60,265 nt of DNA, from assembly GCF_001279725.1 (NCBI RefSeq), contig NZ_LGDE01000315.1, forward strand, positions 1 to 60,265, written 5' to 3'. A program made the translations under genes and the position numbers. The notes below the pieces were generated by a model. That model was not told where the DNA came from. It did no database searches and saw only the letters and a program-made list of their open reading frames with translations. The number at the start of each line of letters is the position of its first letter. Positions within the stretch are counted from its first letter, which is position 1. Of the stretch, positions 8,864 to 17,962 are shown in pieces. The DNA is from Streptomyces sp. WM4235 (GTDB lineage Bacteria; Actinomycetota; Actinomycetes; Streptomycetales; Streptomycetaceae).

Positions 8864-10315
8864 CGCGCCGCCCGCGGGCGGTGACGCCTGCGGATCCGCT
8901 GCCGGCGGAGGGGTCGGCGCGCCCGGGATGCGGAGCACCGCCTCCGTGCCCGGGCCGCCGTCCCGGGCCGCCCGCAGCTCGGCGCTGCCGCCCGCGCGGC
9001 CCACCGTACGGGCCACGATCGACAGGCCCAGCCCGCTGCCGGGCAGGGCGCGGGCCGACGGGGACCGCCAGAACCGCTCGAAGACGTGCGGCAGGTCCTG
9101 GTCCGGGATGCCCGGCCCGTGGTCCCGTACGGTCAGCTCCCCGGCGTGCAGCGCCACCTCGACCCGGCCGCCGGGCGGGCTGAACTTCACCGCGTTGTCC
9201 AGGACGTTGACCACCGCACGCTCCAGCGCCGCCGCCTCGCCCCGCACGTACCAGGGCTCCAGCGACGAGCCGAACGTCAACTCCGGACCGCGCAGCCGGG
9301 CCCGCGACAGCGCGGACCCGACGATCTCGTGCAGGGCCACCACCCCGAGCGGGCCCGGCGAGGCCGCGTCCGGGCGGGACAGCTCCTGGAGGTCCCCGAT
9401 CAGCGACGCCAACTCCGTCATCTGCGCCTTCACCGACGCCAGCAGCTCCCGGCGGTCCTGCGGCGGAATCGCCCGGCCGGTCTCCTCGCTGCGCGCCAGC
9501 AACTCGATGTTCGTCCGCAGTGAGGTCAGCGGGGTGCGCAGCTCGTGACCGGCGTCCGCGATCAGCTGGGCCTGCCGGTCCCGGGAGGAGGCCAGTGCGG
9601 CGGTCATCGAGTTGAAGGACCGAGACAGCCGGGCGATCTCGTCCTCGCCCTCGTCGGGGATCCGCACCGTGAGGTCCTCGGTACGGGCGATGTGCTCGAC
9701 GGCGCCGGTGAGTTCGTCGACCGGCCGCAGACCGGTACGGGCCACCCACAGGCCGGCCGCGCCCGCGCCCACGACACCGATGCCGGACACCAGGAGCAGT
9801 ACCCAGGCCAGCGTGGACAGCGGCTTGTCGATGTCGGCGAGCGGCTTGGCGATGGAGATGCCGAATACGGGCCCGCCGGACACCACCTGCGCGGGCGTCG
9901 TGTAGACGCGCATGTCGACGCCTTCGGAGGTTGTCACGTCCTGGAGGGTGGCCCGCCGCTTGCCCGCCGCGATCTCCCTGTCGATGGCGGTCACCGGCAG
10001 CGTCGCCGGCCCGCTCACCCAGCAGTGCCCGCCCTGGTCGGTGACGATCTGGACCGTCGCGTTCAGGTTCCCGGCGATGTCCTGCTGCGATTCGGCGGGG
10101 CGGGTCACACAGCGGCCCCCGTCCAGTACCCGCCCCACCTGCGGGTTCGGGTTGGTGGCCATCAGCGAGCGGTCCAGCTGGTCCCGCAGCTGGGCGCGCA
10201 CCATCACCCAGGACACCGCCGCCACGGCGGCCACGGCGACCGCGACCGCGACCGCGACCAGCAGCGCCAGCCGGGAGCGCAGCGGCAGCGCGCGGAATCC
10301 GGCGACCGGGTTCAC
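8843..10315 (-). CDS. Sensor histidine kinase
   Basis: A 490-aa membrane sensor. It has a transmembrane helix at about 15-38, an extracytoplasmic domain with two Cys residues (about 40-160), a second helix at about 168-190, a HAMP linker, the HisKA box [17 protein letters not shown] (phosphorylated His), the N box [13 protein letters not shown], the G1 box DHGPGIPD and GSGLGLSI. It overlaps the response regulator stop by 4 bp (ATGA), so the two are translationally coupled. The neighbouring HtrA-like protease suggests a cell-envelope stress role, as in MprAB or CutRS-type systems (inference). Confidence 0.94.
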   Translation of the reverse strand: MNPVAGFRALPLRSRLALLVAVAVAVAVAAVAAVSWVMVRAQLRDQLDRSLMATNPNPQVGRVLDGGRCVTRPAESQQDIAGNLNATVQIVTDQGGHCWVSGPATLPVTAIDREIAAGKRRATLQDVTTSEGVDMRVYTTPAQVVSGGPVFGISIAKPLADIDKPLSTLAWVLLLVSGIGVVGAGAAGLWVARTGLRPVDELTGAVEHIARTEDLTVRIPDEGEDEIARLSRSFNSMTAALASSRDRQAQLIADAGHELRTPLTSLRTNIELLARSEETGRAIPPQDRRELLASVKAQMTELASLIGDLQELSRPDAASPGPLGVVALHEIVGSALSRARLRGPELTFGSSLEPWYVRGEAAALERAVVNVLDNAVKFSPPGGRVEVALHAGELTVRDHGPGIPDQDLPHVFERFWRSPSARALPGSGLGLSIVARTVGRAGGSAELRAARDGGPGTEAVLRIPGAPTPPPAADPQASPPAGGASVVPDQ

Positions 10316-11058
10316 TCGGGCCCTCCGTGGTCCCCGGCCCCGGCGGCGCGCAGCACGTATCCCACCCCGCGCACGGTGTGGACCAGGCGCGGCTCCCCGC
10401 CGGCCTCGGTCTTGCGGCGCAGGTACATCACGTACACGTCCAGGGAGTTGGAGCTGGGTTCGAAGTCGAAGCCCCAGACGGTCTTCAGGATCTGCTCCCG
10501 GGTCAGGACCTGGCGCGGGTGCGCGAGGAACATCTCCAGCAGCGTGAACTCGGTGCGGGTCAGCTCCACCTGCCGCCCGGCCCGGGTCACCTCGCGGGTC
10601 GCGAGGTCCATCCGCAGGTCGCCGAAGGTCAGCGCGTCCTCGGGCTCCGGCCCGCCGGCCGCGGGCGCGGTGTACGAGCTGCGCCGCAGCAGTGCCCGGA
10701 CCCGAGCGAACAGCTCGTCCAGCTCGAACGGCTTCACCAGGTAGTCGTCGGCGCCCGCGTCGAGGCCGGTGACGCGGTCGCCGACGGTGTCGCGGGCGGT
10801 CAGCATCAGGATCGGGGTGGTGCTGCCGGCGGCGCGCAGCCGCCGGGCCGCGGTCAAGCCGTCCATCCGCGGCATCTGGATGTCCAGCACGATCAGGTCG
10901 GGGGCGTACGAGACCGCCTGGTCGAGGGCGTCCAGGCCGTCGACCGCGGTCCGCGCGCCGTATCCCTCGAAGGCGAGGGAGCGGCGCAGGGCCTCGCGGA
11001 CGGCCGGCTCGTCGTCGACGACGAGGATGCGCTGCTGGTCGCCTTCGGCGGCGTTCAT
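10312..11058 (-). CDS. OmpR-family response regulator
   Basis: 248 aa. The receiver domain has the acidic pair VVDDEP, the phosphoacceptor in [17 protein letters not shown], and the conserved Lys in YLVKPF. The C-terminal winged-helix domain contains [25 protein letters not shown] and ends [12 protein letters not shown]...VRGVGYVLR. It is cotranscribed with the kinase gene downstream (4-bp overlap) and lies 50 bp downstream of the HtrA-like gene on the same strand. The 11-bp-spaced repeats upstream of that protease at 12356-12383 are candidate binding sites. Confidence 0.95.
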   Translation of the reverse strand: MNAAEGDQQRILVVDDEPAVREALRRSLAFEGYGARTAVDGLDALDQAVSYAPDLIVLDIQMPRMDGLTAARRLRAAGSTTPILMLTARDTVGDRVTGLDAGADDYLVKPFELDELFARVRALLRRSSYTAPAAGGPEPEDALTFGDLRMDLATREVTRAGRQVELTRTEFTLLEMFLAHPRQVLTREQILKTVWGFDFEPSSNSLDVYVMYLRRKTEAGGEPRLVHTVRGVGYVLRAAGAGDHGGPE

Positions 11059-11108
11059 GTGGGTCCCCCGGGGGTGGTGGTCGGTCCTATCAGACTCGCA
11101 CGGGGCGC

Positions 11109-12332
11109 CTAGAAGGAGGTCCCGAAGCCGTTGGCGGCGCCGCCCGAGTCGCCGGCGCCCGAGTCGGCGCCGTCGTTGCCGGCGCTGCCGCTTCCGCTGC
11201 CGCCGCCGCGCAGGGAGTCGAGGTCGGCCTTGATGGTGTTGACCGGGATGGCGAAGCCGAGGCCGACGCTGCCGGCGCTGCTGCTGTCACTGGAGGGGGA
11301 GTAGATCGCGGAGGGCATTCCGACGATCTCGCCGTTCATGTTGACGAGGGCTCCGCCGGAGTTGCCGGGGTTGAGCGAGGCGTCCGTCTGGATGGCCTTG
11401 TAGGAGGTGGTGTTCTGGCCGGTGTTCCCGTTGAACTGCTGTCCCTCGTACGAGAACGGCCAGCCGCCGCCTTGGCGGCCCTGCGGGGCCTGCTGCTCGG
11501 ACTTGGGCACGTTCACGTCGCGGTTCAGGGCGGAGACGATGCCGCTGGTGACGGTTCCGGTCAGCCGGTCCGGGGAGCCGATGGCCACGACCTCGTCGCC
11601 CACCTTGAGCCCGTCGGAGTTGCCGAGCTTGGCCGCCTTGAGGCCACTGGCGCCCTGGAGCTTGATCAGGGCGAGGTCCTTGTCCGGGTCGGTGCCGACG
11701 GTCTTGGCGGTGTACTTCTTGCCGTCGCTCATCGTCACCTGGATCTCGGAAGCCCCCTCGACCACGTGGTTGTTGGTGACGATCTCCCCGTCGGCGGTGA
11801 GGACGATGCCGGAGCCGGTGCCCTGGCCGGACGAGGTGCGGGTGTCGATGCGCACGACGGACGGGCTGACCTGCTCGGCCACGCCGGAGACGGTGCCGTT
11901 GCTGGACTGGGAGACGTTGGTGCCGCTGATGCCGGAGCCGCCGGTGTTCTGCCCGCCGAGGTACTGCTGCACCGCCGCGGCGGTGCCACCGCCCACGACG
12001 GCGGCGGCCAGCGCGACGGCGGCCAGCAGGGCCACGGGCCGCTTGGCGCGGGCCGGCCCGGCGTGCGCGGGCCCTTCCGGGGCGGGGGCGGGCCGGTCCC
12101 GGCCGCCGTCTTCGGCGGGCACCGTCTCGCCCGGGACGACGGGCGGCCGGTGCGCCTCGTGCCAACCGGGCGCCGGCGCGGCGGGCGGGTACGGGGGCGG
12201 CGGCGGGTAGGCGCCCGCCGCGGCCTCCTGGGCGAGCCGGTCACGTCCGCGCTGCCAGTCCTCGCCGAACGGCTCGGGCTGGGGGCGGTTCTCCTGGGGG
12301 TACTCGCCTTCGCGGCGGAAGCTCTCGGTCAT
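11109..12332 (-). CDS. HtrA-like trypsin protease, membrane-anchored, no PDZ
   Basis: 407 aa. Residues 1-95 are a Pro/Ala-rich cytoplasmic tail, then one transmembrane helix ([19 protein letters not shown]), then an extracellular trypsin-like domain. The catalytic triad is visible: His in VTNNHVVEG, Asp in DKDLALIKL, Ser in [10 protein letters not shown]. Unlike most HtrA/DegP proteins it stops after the protease domain with a Gly/Ser/Asp-rich tail instead of a PDZ domain, so substrate recruitment must differ. It is upstream of, and probably controlled by, the two-component pair. It is likely to degrade misfolded proteins at the cell surface (family knowledge). Confidence 0.92.
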   Translation of the reverse strand: MTESFRREGEYPQENRPQPEPFGEDWQRGRDRLAQEAAAGAYPPPPPYPPAAPAPGWHEAHRPPVVPGETVPAEDGGRDRPAPAPEGPAHAGPARAKRPVALLAAVALAAAVVGGGTAAAVQQYLGGQNTGGSGISGTNVSQSSNGTVSGVAEQVSPSVVRIDTRTSSGQGTGSGIVLTADGEIVTNNHVVEGASEIQVTMSDGKKYTAKTVGTDPDKDLALIKLQGASGLKAAKLGNSDGLKVGDEVVAIGSPDRLTGTVTSGIVSALNRDVNVPKSEQQAPQGRQGGGWPFSYEGQQFNGNTGQNTTSYKAIQTDASLNPGNSGGALVNMNGEIVGMPSAIYSPSSDSSSAGSVGLGFAIPVNTIKADLDSLRGGGSGSGSAGNDGADSGAGDSGGAANGFGTSF

Positions 12333-12355
12333 GTCTATGACTGTGTCCGGGGATC

Positions 12356-12383
12356 ATGAGAGCTTCCTGAGTCCCGGCTGAGA
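12356..12383 (-). promoter_or_regulatory. Three 11-bp-spaced repeats upstream of htrA-like gene
   Basis: On the minus strand TCTCAG, ACTCAG and TCTCAT occur at exact 11-bp steps (plus-strand positions 12378, 12367 and 12356), 24-50 bp before the protease start. Direct repeats on one helix face at this spacing are typical of OmpR/PhoB-family sites; the adjacent response regulator is the obvious candidate. Confidence 0.5.
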
Positions 12384-12429
12384 AGCCCGACAGAACCGCG
12401 TATGCCCGATATAAGGACAGGGGTCGGGA

Positions 12430-12455
12430 TCGGGCTCGGGGATGCCCGAGCCCGA
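12430..12455 (-). terminator. Hairpin terminator after LacI gene
   Basis: Perfect 11-bp stem (12430-12440 with 12445-12455, loop GATG) 15 bp beyond the LacI stop. Confidence 0.75.
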
Positions 12456-12469
12456 CCGACGGAGAGGTC

Positions 12470-13492
12470 CTAGTGGCAGCCGCAGGACCGTCGGATCACC
12501 AGCGCCGACGGGAACTGCTTGAGCCGTTCCCGGCGCGAGCCCGCCACCCGCAGGGCGTCGTCCAGCACGAGGTCCACCGCCGCGCGCGCCATCGCCGTGC
12601 GGTCGGAGGCGATGGTGGTCAGCGGCGGGTCCGTCAGCGCCGCTTCCTTGACGTCGTCGAAGCCGGCCACGGCCAGTTCGCCCGGTACGTCGATGCGCAG
12701 CTCCCGCGCCGCCCGCAGCACACCGATGGCCTGGTCGTCGGTGGCGCAGAAGATCGCCGGGGGCCGGTTCGGCCCCGACAGGACCTCCAGGGCGACGGTG
12801 TACGCGTCGTAGCGGTTGTACGGGGCCTCGAAGAGCCGCCCCTCCACCGAGCGCCCGGCCTCCAGCATGGCCCGCCGCCAGCCCTCGACGTGGTCCGCGA
12901 CCGGGTCGCCGACCGACGGGGTGTTCTCGACGCCGCCGATGCAGGCCACGTACGGGTGCCCGTGCTCCAACAGGTGCCGGGTGGCGAGCTGCGCGCCGCC
13001 GATGTCGTCGGTGATCACCGCGACGTCGTCGATGGCCTCGGGACGCTCGTGCAGCAGCACGATCCGCGCGTCCCACGCCTCGATCTCCGAGGCGGCGCGC
13101 TCGCTCATGCCCTGGCTGACCAGGATCAGCCCGGAGACCCGCATGCCGAGGAAGGCCCGCAGGTAGTGGACCTCGCGCTCGTCGCGGTAGTCGGAGTTGC
13201 CGACCAGGACCATCTTCCCGCGCTCGGCGGCGGCCTGTTCGACCGCGTGCGCCATCTCCGCGAAGAACGGCTGCCGGGCGTCCGGGACGATCATGCCTAT
13301 GAGGTCGGTGCGCCGGGACGCCATGGCCTGCGCGACCCGGTCGGGCCGGTAGCCCAGCTCCTTGATCGCGGCGAGTACACGCTCGCGCGTGGCCGGGGCA
13401 ACCGGCCTGGGTCCGTTGTTGATGACATAGCTCACGACGGCGGTAGAGGTACCCGCAAGTCGCGCCACGTCATCCCGCGTCACCTTGGCCAC
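12470..13492 (-). CDS. LacI-family transcriptional regulator
   Basis: 340 aa. The N-terminal helix-turn-helix [26 protein letters not shown] is followed by the hinge helix [20 protein letters not shown] and a periplasmic-binding-protein-like effector domain (LIGMIVPD..., [21 protein letters not shown]). The C-terminus RRSCGCH is cysteine-rich, as in several actinobacterial LacI proteins. The start is a GTG at 13492; TAGACT lies 7 nt before it and no ribosome binding site is visible, suggesting a leaderless mRNA. The effector, probably a sugar, and the targets cannot be read from the context. Confidence 0.93.
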   Translation of the reverse strand: MAKVTRDDVARLAGTSTAVVSYVINNGPRPVAPATRERVLAAIKELGYRPDRVAQAMASRRTDLIGMIVPDARQPFFAEMAHAVEQAAAERGKMVLVGNSDYRDEREVHYLRAFLGMRVSGLILVSQGMSERAASEIEAWDARIVLLHERPEAIDDVAVITDDIGGAQLATRHLLEHGHPYVACIGGVENTPSVGDPVADHVEGWRRAMLEAGRSVEGRLFEAPYNRYDAYTVALEVLSGPNRPPAIFCATDDQAIGVLRAARELRIDVPGELAVAGFDDVKEAALTDPPLTTIASDRTAMARAAVDLVLDDALRVAGSRRERLKQFPSALVIRRSCGCH

Positions 13493-13516
13493 GCGCGGCA
13501 GTCTACGCGGGGTGAC

Positions 13517-14308
13517 CTACCTCTGGGCAGGCCGTCCCGCAGACTCGATCTGCACCGGGGTCTCCTCCGGACGGGGGAGGGCCGCCGCCGCCTTCGCGGC
13601 GGCCTGGGCCGCCGCTTCCGCCGCCGCCCGCTCGACCTTCTCGGGCGTGACGAAGCGGTAGCCGACGTTGCGCACGGTCCCGATCAGCGACTCGTGCTCG
13701 GGGCCGAGCTTGGCCCGCAGCCGACGCACGTGGACGTCGACCGTCCGGGTGCCGCCGAAGTAGTCGTATCCCCAGACCTCCTGGAGCAGCTGGGCGCGGG
13801 TGAAGACCCGTCCCGGGTGCTGCGCGAGGTACTTGAGCAGCTCGAACTCCTTGAAGGTCAGGTCCAGGACCCGGCCCTTCAGCTTCGCCGAATAGGTGGC
13901 CTCGTCGACCGACAGATCGCCGTTGCGGATCTCCATCGGGGAGTCGTCGGAGCCCATCTGCTGCCGGCCGGTGGCGAGCCGCAGGCGCGCCTCCACCTCG
14001 GCGGGCCCGGCGGTGTCGAGGAGGACGTCGTCGATGCCCCAGTCGGCCGTGACGGCGGCCAGACCGCCCTCCGTGACGACGAGGACGAGCGGACAGCCGG
14101 GGCCCGTCGAGCGGAGCAGCTGGCACAGCGACCGCACCTGCGGGAGGTCGCGGCGCCCGTCGATGAGGATGACATCGGCTCCGGGGGTGTCCACGAGGGC
14201 CGGTCCCTCGGCGGGCGCCACCCGTACGTTGTGCAGCAGCAGGCCGAGGGCGGGCAGCACCTCGGTCGACGGCTGCAGGGCGTTGGTCAGCAGCAGGAGA
14301 GAGCTCAT
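13517..14308 (-). CDS. glnR: GlnR, global nitrogen response regulator
   Basis: An orphan OmpR-family regulator that controls ammonium assimilation genes (glnA, glnII, amtB, nir) in actinobacteria. 263 aa from MSSLLLLTN. The receiver-like domain is degenerate (no DD pair after the first strand), as is known for GlnR. The winged helix is intact: [42 protein letters not shown] (given here as consecutive helices of one domain) and [18 protein letters not shown]. The alanine-rich C-terminal tail is typical. Its identity is supported by sequence and by its position next to the LacI gene and MoaD-like gene, as in S. coelicolor (from memory). Confidence 0.94.
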   Translation of the reverse strand: MSSLLLLTNALQPSTEVLPALGLLLHNVRVAPAEGPALVDTPGADVILIDGRRDLPQVRSLCQLLRSTGPGCPLVLVVTEGGLAAVTADWGIDDVLLDTAGPAEVEARLRLATGRQQMGSDDSPMEIRNGDLSVDEATYSAKLKGRVLDLTFKEFELLKYLAQHPGRVFTRAQLLQEVWGYDYFGGTRTVDVHVRRLRAKLGPEHESLIGTVRNVGYRFVTPEKVERAAAEAAAQAAAKAAAALPRPEETPVQIESAGRPAQR

Positions 14309-14767
14309 GCCCGACCACCTGCCCGGGTCGGGCGTTTGTGCACGTGCGTGTGCACGGATCGCTGGTCCATCACGTCGGTTCCTCCTCGGTCCCGTCGAGG
14401 ACTTTCGCGGCACTGCTTCGTACGACTTGCCTCGCCCCCCCGGTCCCCGCGCCCTGGGGTCCGGGGTGACGCACTCTTCTCGGTCCGTTCAACGCGCTGA
14501 AAGCACAAAAGGACCCGGGGGCAACGTTGCCCGGATCCTCTACGCCGCCAGAATAGCCCACCGGCCCTTTCGGGGCAGAGGCTCCGGCGAACCCCTTCTG
14601 TGGTTCCTGCCACGCCCGTCACCAGGGTATGCCCCGGTTTCGTCTGATCGGCGGCCTCTGGTCGCCGCACGCGGGCGCACTCGGGGCGCGCGGAGGCACA
14701 CGGGGGTGGGTGTTCGGAGGGGTCATCATGGATGCCGACGAACAGAGAGCCGACGAGGGGAGCAGCT
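14309..14767. other. Divergent intergenic region, glnR upstream
   Basis: 459 bp without a supported gene. It carries the promoters of glnR (minus) and the MoaD-like gene (plus). A perfect 14-bp palindrome, GGGCAACGTTGCCC, sits at 14519-14532, preceded by an A-run at 14507-14510. Several short frames are open here, but none has a ribosome binding site or family resemblance. Confidence 0.5.
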
Positions 14768-15022
14768 GTGGCAACCGGAACCATCCGCTACTGGGCGGCG
14801 GCCAAGGCCGCCGCCGGGACGGCGGAGGAGCCGTACGCGGCGCGGACACTGGGCGAGGCGCTCGACGCCGTGCGCGAACGCCACCCGGGAGAACTGACCC
14901 GGGTCCTGCTGCGCTGCTCCTTCCTCGTGAACGAAGAACCTGTGGGCAAGCGCCCGCACGATGCCGTCCTGCTCACGGAAGGCGGCACCGTCGAGGTGCT
15001 TCCGCCGTTCGCGGGCGGGTGA
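14768..15022 (+). CDS. MoaD/ThiS family sulfur-carrier-like protein
   Basis: 84 aa with a beta-grasp layout (IRYWAAAKAAAG..., DAVRERHPGEL, ..LLTEGGTVEVLPPFAGG) ending in the Gly-Gly that MoaD/ThiS proteins use for adenylation and thiocarboxylation. The family donates sulfur in molybdopterin or thiamine synthesis; no MoaE or ThiF partner is nearby, so its pathway is open. I choose the GTG at 14768 because GAGGGGAG lies 6 nt upstream; an ATG at 14732 is in frame. Confidence 0.85.
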   Translation: MATGTIRYWAAAKAAAGTAEEPYAARTLGEALDAVRERHPGELTRVLLRCSFLVNEEPVGKRPHDAVLLTEGGTVEVLPPFAGG

Positions 15023-15032
15023 GCGGGAGCCC

Positions 15033-16730
15033 ATGAGTACCCCCGAAGAGCAACAGCGCAGGCAGCAGCAAGAGCAGGAGCAGGAGCAGCAACAGCACGA
15101 TCCGTACGATCCGTACGGGACGCAGACCTGGCAGGCCGACACCTGGGACACCGGCTACCAGCCGATGCAGCCGCAGCTCGGCGGGGTCCCGGGCCGGAGC
15201 GGGCAGCAGCCGGCGCAGCCCGCGGCGCCCGAGGCCTGGTTCCGCGAGGGGGCGCAGGCGGCGCCCGCCCAGGAGTGGGCCGAGACGGCGTACCCGCCGC
15301 CGTACCGGGAGCCGTACCAGGACTCCGGGCAGCCGCAGCCGGGGCAGCCGCAGCAGCAGGGACAGCAGTTCCAGCAGCAGCAGCCGGGGCAGCAGTTCCA
15401 GCCCCAGCAGTCGCAGCAGCCCCAGCAGTCGCAAGGGCAGTTCCAGCCCCAGCAGCAGCCGCAGCAGGCGTCGTACGGGCAGCCCGTGGCGCCGGAGGCC
15501 TGGTTCCGCGAGGAGGCGCAGGCGGCGCCCGCCCAGGAGTGGGCCGAGACGGCGTACCTGCCTCCGTACCAGGAGCCCCAGCAGTCGCAGCAGCCCCAGC
15601 AGTCGCAGGGACAGCAGTTCCAGCCCCAGCAGCCCCAGCAGTCGCAGGGACAGCAGTTCCAGCCCCAGCAGTTCCAGGCGCAGCCGCCGCAGCAGGCGTC
15701 GTACGGGCAGCCCGTGGTGCCCGAGGGGTGGTTCCGCGAGGAGGCCCCGGCGGCCCAAGCCCCCGCCCCCGCCGCCCCGCCCGCCGCGGCCGGCTGGGCG
15801 GAGGAGACGGCGTACCTGCCGCCGCAGACCGCGGAGCCGGCCGTGGAGGCCACCGCCTATCTGCCGCCGGTGACGGCCGCCCCGGAGCCCGCACGGGGTT
15901 CCCCGGACCCCGACGCCGACCCCGGTACGCGGTCCGAGTACTCCCCGCCGACGCTCGCGGGCAACACGCTCCGCGCCGTCGACCCGGCGCAGGCCCGCGC
16001 CGAGGGTCGGTCGCCGATCATCGGCCCCGGTCCGCAGTCGGCGATACTGACCGCCGCCCTCGGACTGCTGCTGGCCGCGGCCGCCGCGTTCGGCGACCTC
16101 GCGCTGCTCGTGCCGCTGATCGCCCTCCAGGGCCTCACCGCGGCCGGCTGGTTCCGCCTCAACGGCATGTGGCCCGCCCGTCAGGGCATCGCCCTCGCCT
16201 TCCTCGGCGCCGTGGTCGCGGACGCCGCCGTGCTCGCCGTGGACGACGTGAACGGGCCCGGCGCGATCATCGGCACCCTCGGTGCCTGGGTGCTGCTCAC
16301 GCTGGTGCTCCAGCTCCGCAGTCACGCGGACCCCGACGAGCGGATGTACGGACTCATGGCCTCGGTGGCCTCCGCCGCCCTCGCCATCGTCTGCGCCGGG
16401 TACCTGGCGGCCGGCTCCGAGGCCGTCAGCGTGGGAGGGGCCGCCGTGGCGGTCGCCGTCTTCGCCCGGGCCCTGCCGCTGCCCGCGCCGGCGTCCGTGG
16501 CGGTCTCGCTGGCCGCCGCGGCGGGTGCGGGCATCGCGGTCGGCACGATGACGGGCATCGGGACCGGCGGGGCGCTGCTCGGTCTGGCCGCCGGGGTGTG
16601 CGCCCTGGTCGGCCTGCGGGTGGCCGCGTACGACTACCCGTCGAAGTTCGTCCACATGACGGCCGGTGTCGCGTTGCCGCTGGCGGCGGCGGCTCCCGCC
16701 GTCTACCTGATGGGCCGGGTGGTGGGCTGA
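15033..16730 (+). CDS. Gln/Pro-rich repeat membrane protein
   Basis: 565 aa, start ATG 10 bp after the MoaD-like stop (likely cotranscribed). Residues 1-320 are low-complexity Gln/Pro/Tyr-rich and contain three copies of a longer unit beginning PEAWFREEAQAAPAQEW and running into ETAY-PP; the third is divergent. Glutamine blocks such as QQSQGQQFQPQQ separate the units. Residues about 330-565 form some seven or eight hydrophobic transmembrane segments. The function is unknown. The repeat part is probably cytoplasmic and disordered. Homologues in Streptomyces vary in repeat number, which makes this region prone to expansion (inference). Confidence 0.85.
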   Translation: MSTPEEQQRRQQQEQEQEQQQHDPYDPYGTQTWQADTWDTGYQPMQPQLGGVPGRSGQQPAQPAAPEAWFREGAQAAPAQEWAETAYPPPYREPYQDSGQPQPGQPQQQGQQFQQQQPGQQFQPQQSQQPQQSQGQFQPQQQPQQASYGQPVAPEAWFREEAQAAPAQEWAETAYLPPYQEPQQSQQPQQSQGQQFQPQQPQQSQGQQFQPQQFQAQPPQQASYGQPVVPEGWFREEAPAAQAPAPAAPPAAAGWAEETAYLPPQTAEPAVEATAYLPPVTAAPEPARGSPDPDADPGTRSEYSPPTLAGNTLRAVDPAQARAEGRSPIIGPGPQSAILTAALGLLLAAAAAFGDLALLVPLIALQGLTAAGWFRLNGMWPARQGIALAFLGAVVADAAVLAVDDVNGPGAIIGTLGAWVLLTLVLQLRSHADPDERMYGLMASVASAALAIVCAGYLAAGSEAVSVGGAAVAVAVFARALPLPAPASVAVSLAAAAGAGIAVGTMTGIGTGGALLGLAAGVCALVGLRVAAYDYPSKFVHMTAGVALPLAAAAPAVYLMGRVVG

Positions 16731-16810
16731 CGTCGGCCGCACGTTCGACCCCTCCCTTTCCAGGCGTGGTCAACTAGAGCGCACGTACTGATCTATTGGG
16801 GGAGGGGCAC

Positions 16811-17527
16811 GTGCGTTTTCTGCGGGCCATCGTCATCATCGGAGTGATCCTGGGGGCCCTGTTCGTGGGCGCCGACCGCTGGGCGGTCGATTACGCCGAG
16901 AACCAACTGGCCGACAAGATCCAGTCCCGGCAGGGGTTGTCGGGTGACGTGAAGGTGGACATCCACGGCTTTCCGTTCCTGACCCAGGCGTTGGACCACC
17001 GGCTGGAGCAGGTGGATCTGGTGCTCACGGGCGTGGACGCCTCCGCCGAAGGCCGCAAGGCACGGCTGACGCGGATCGAAGCCGCCTTCCACGACGTGAA
17101 GTTGAACAGCGACTACAGCGGCGGCACGGCCGGCAGGGCCGAGGGCAAGGCCCTGGTCTCGTACGCGGACCTGACCGCGGCCTCGGAGACCGGGGTGACC
17201 GTCTCCTACGGCGGACAGCCGGGCAAGGTGAAGGTCAGCGCGACGGTGGACTTCCTCGGCCGGAAGTTCACCCGCAGCGTGATCTCGACCGTCACGCTGG
17301 AGGACGCGAAGGACTCCCCGGGCGGCAAGATCGTCCGGGTGCGCGCCGAGGAGGTTCCGGGCGAGGGGATCCCGGGGATCGAGAAGGTCGTCCGCAAGAA
17401 GACCGACTTCGACCGCCGGCTCGACGCCGGTCTGCCGGCCGGACTGAAGCTCACCACCCTGACGTCGGACGAGGCGGGCGTGCATCTGGCGCTGACCGGC
17501 ACGAACGTGTCGCTGGCCGGATCGTGA
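16811..17527 (+). CDS. LmeA-like (DUF2993) phospholipid-binding protein
   Basis: 238 aa. An N-terminal hydrophobic anchor or signal (VIIGVILGALFVGADRW) precedes a lipid-binding fold with the DUF2993 features: GDVKVDIHGFPFLTQAL near the start and alternating beta-strands such as LDHRLEQVDLVLTGV. In mycobacteria LmeA binds phosphoinositides outside the membrane and helps lipomannan elongation; that role is not shown for Streptomyces. The GTG at 16811 is chosen because GGGGGAGGGG lies 3-12 nt upstream. Confidence 0.85.
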   Translation: MRFLRAIVIIGVILGALFVGADRWAVDYAENQLADKIQSRQGLSGDVKVDIHGFPFLTQALDHRLEQVDLVLTGVDASAEGRKARLTRIEAAFHDVKLNSDYSGGTAGRAEGKALVSYADLTAASETGVTVSYGGQPGKVKVSATVDFLGRKFTRSVISTVTLEDAKDSPGGKIVRVRAEEVPGEGIPGIEKVVRKKTDFDRRLDAGLPAGLKLTTLTSDEAGVHLALTGTNVSLAGS

Positions 17528-17568
17528 GACGGTGCGGTCCGCCCCTCAGAAGGGTGGGTCGCGCGAAG

Positions 17569-17603
17569 AGCCCCGGAGGCCGCCCGAGCGGCCTGCCGGG
17601 GCT
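17569..17603 (+). terminator. Hairpin terminator after LmeA-like gene
   Basis: 15-bp stem with one bulged G (17569-17583 with 17588-17603) followed by TTTCTCGT; a strong intrinsic terminator. Confidence 0.88.
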
Positions 17604-17650
17604 TTCTCGTCCATCATTCGGACGATCCTGTCTCGACATATGACACACCG

Positions 17651-17680
17651 GTGACAGGGCGGTCGATTCGTCCCTACGAT
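17651..17680 (+). promoter_or_regulatory. Promoter of leader peptide and sulfurtransferase unit
   Basis: GTGACA (17651-17656) and TACGAT (17675-17680) are 18 bp apart. Transcription would begin at about 17687-17689, at the second ATG of the leader peptide, giving a leaderless mRNA. Confidence 0.6.
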
Positions 17681-17682
17681 CC

Positions 17683-17772
17683 ATGACTATGAAGCATCAG
17701 CAGGCGGACCTCACGAAGCGGCGGGCAGTAGACCTGTGTCGCGTCGCCGCCATGCTCTGTCGATCCATGTGA
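17683..17772 (+). CDS. Cysteine-containing leader peptide upstream of sulfurtransferase
   Basis: A 29-codon open frame (27 codons from the second ATG at 17689). It contains ADLTKRRAVDLCRVAAMLC, the pattern of the short peptides found before sulfur genes in actinobacteria: a basic stretch, V-D-L-x-R-V, then cysteines near the end. There are two Cys codons, the last four codons before the stop. In mycobacteria comparable upstream ORFs couple cysteine supply to expression of downstream genes; the same use here is an inference. About 190 bp separate its stop from the sulfurtransferase start, enough for alternative RNA structures. Confidence 0.75.
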   Translation: MTMKHQQADLTKRRAVDLCRVAAMLCRSM

Positions 17773-17962
17773 CGTGTGAGCGCATCCGCTCCACCGGCCG
17801 GACGACTGGCCTTCCCCGCGTGACCGCACCCCGCCTTCCGCCCGCCCGACGCCTCCCCGCCCGGGTACCGCGAGGCCGATCCGTCCGCGGCGCGCACCCG
17901 CAGCACCATCCCGCAGCAGCACCAGCACCACCCCGCCGCACACTGCCCCGGAGGAGAACACC

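Noticed and set aside
15338..15705. Repeats that could suggest a CRISPR array
   Set aside because: They are in-frame CAG-rich codon repeats inside one gene, with no regular unique spacers and no cas genes.
14973..16742. A 589-codon minus-strand frame opposite the Gln/Pro repeat protein
   Set aside because: The Leu/Arg-rich translation is the complement of CAG-rich repeats; no start signals.
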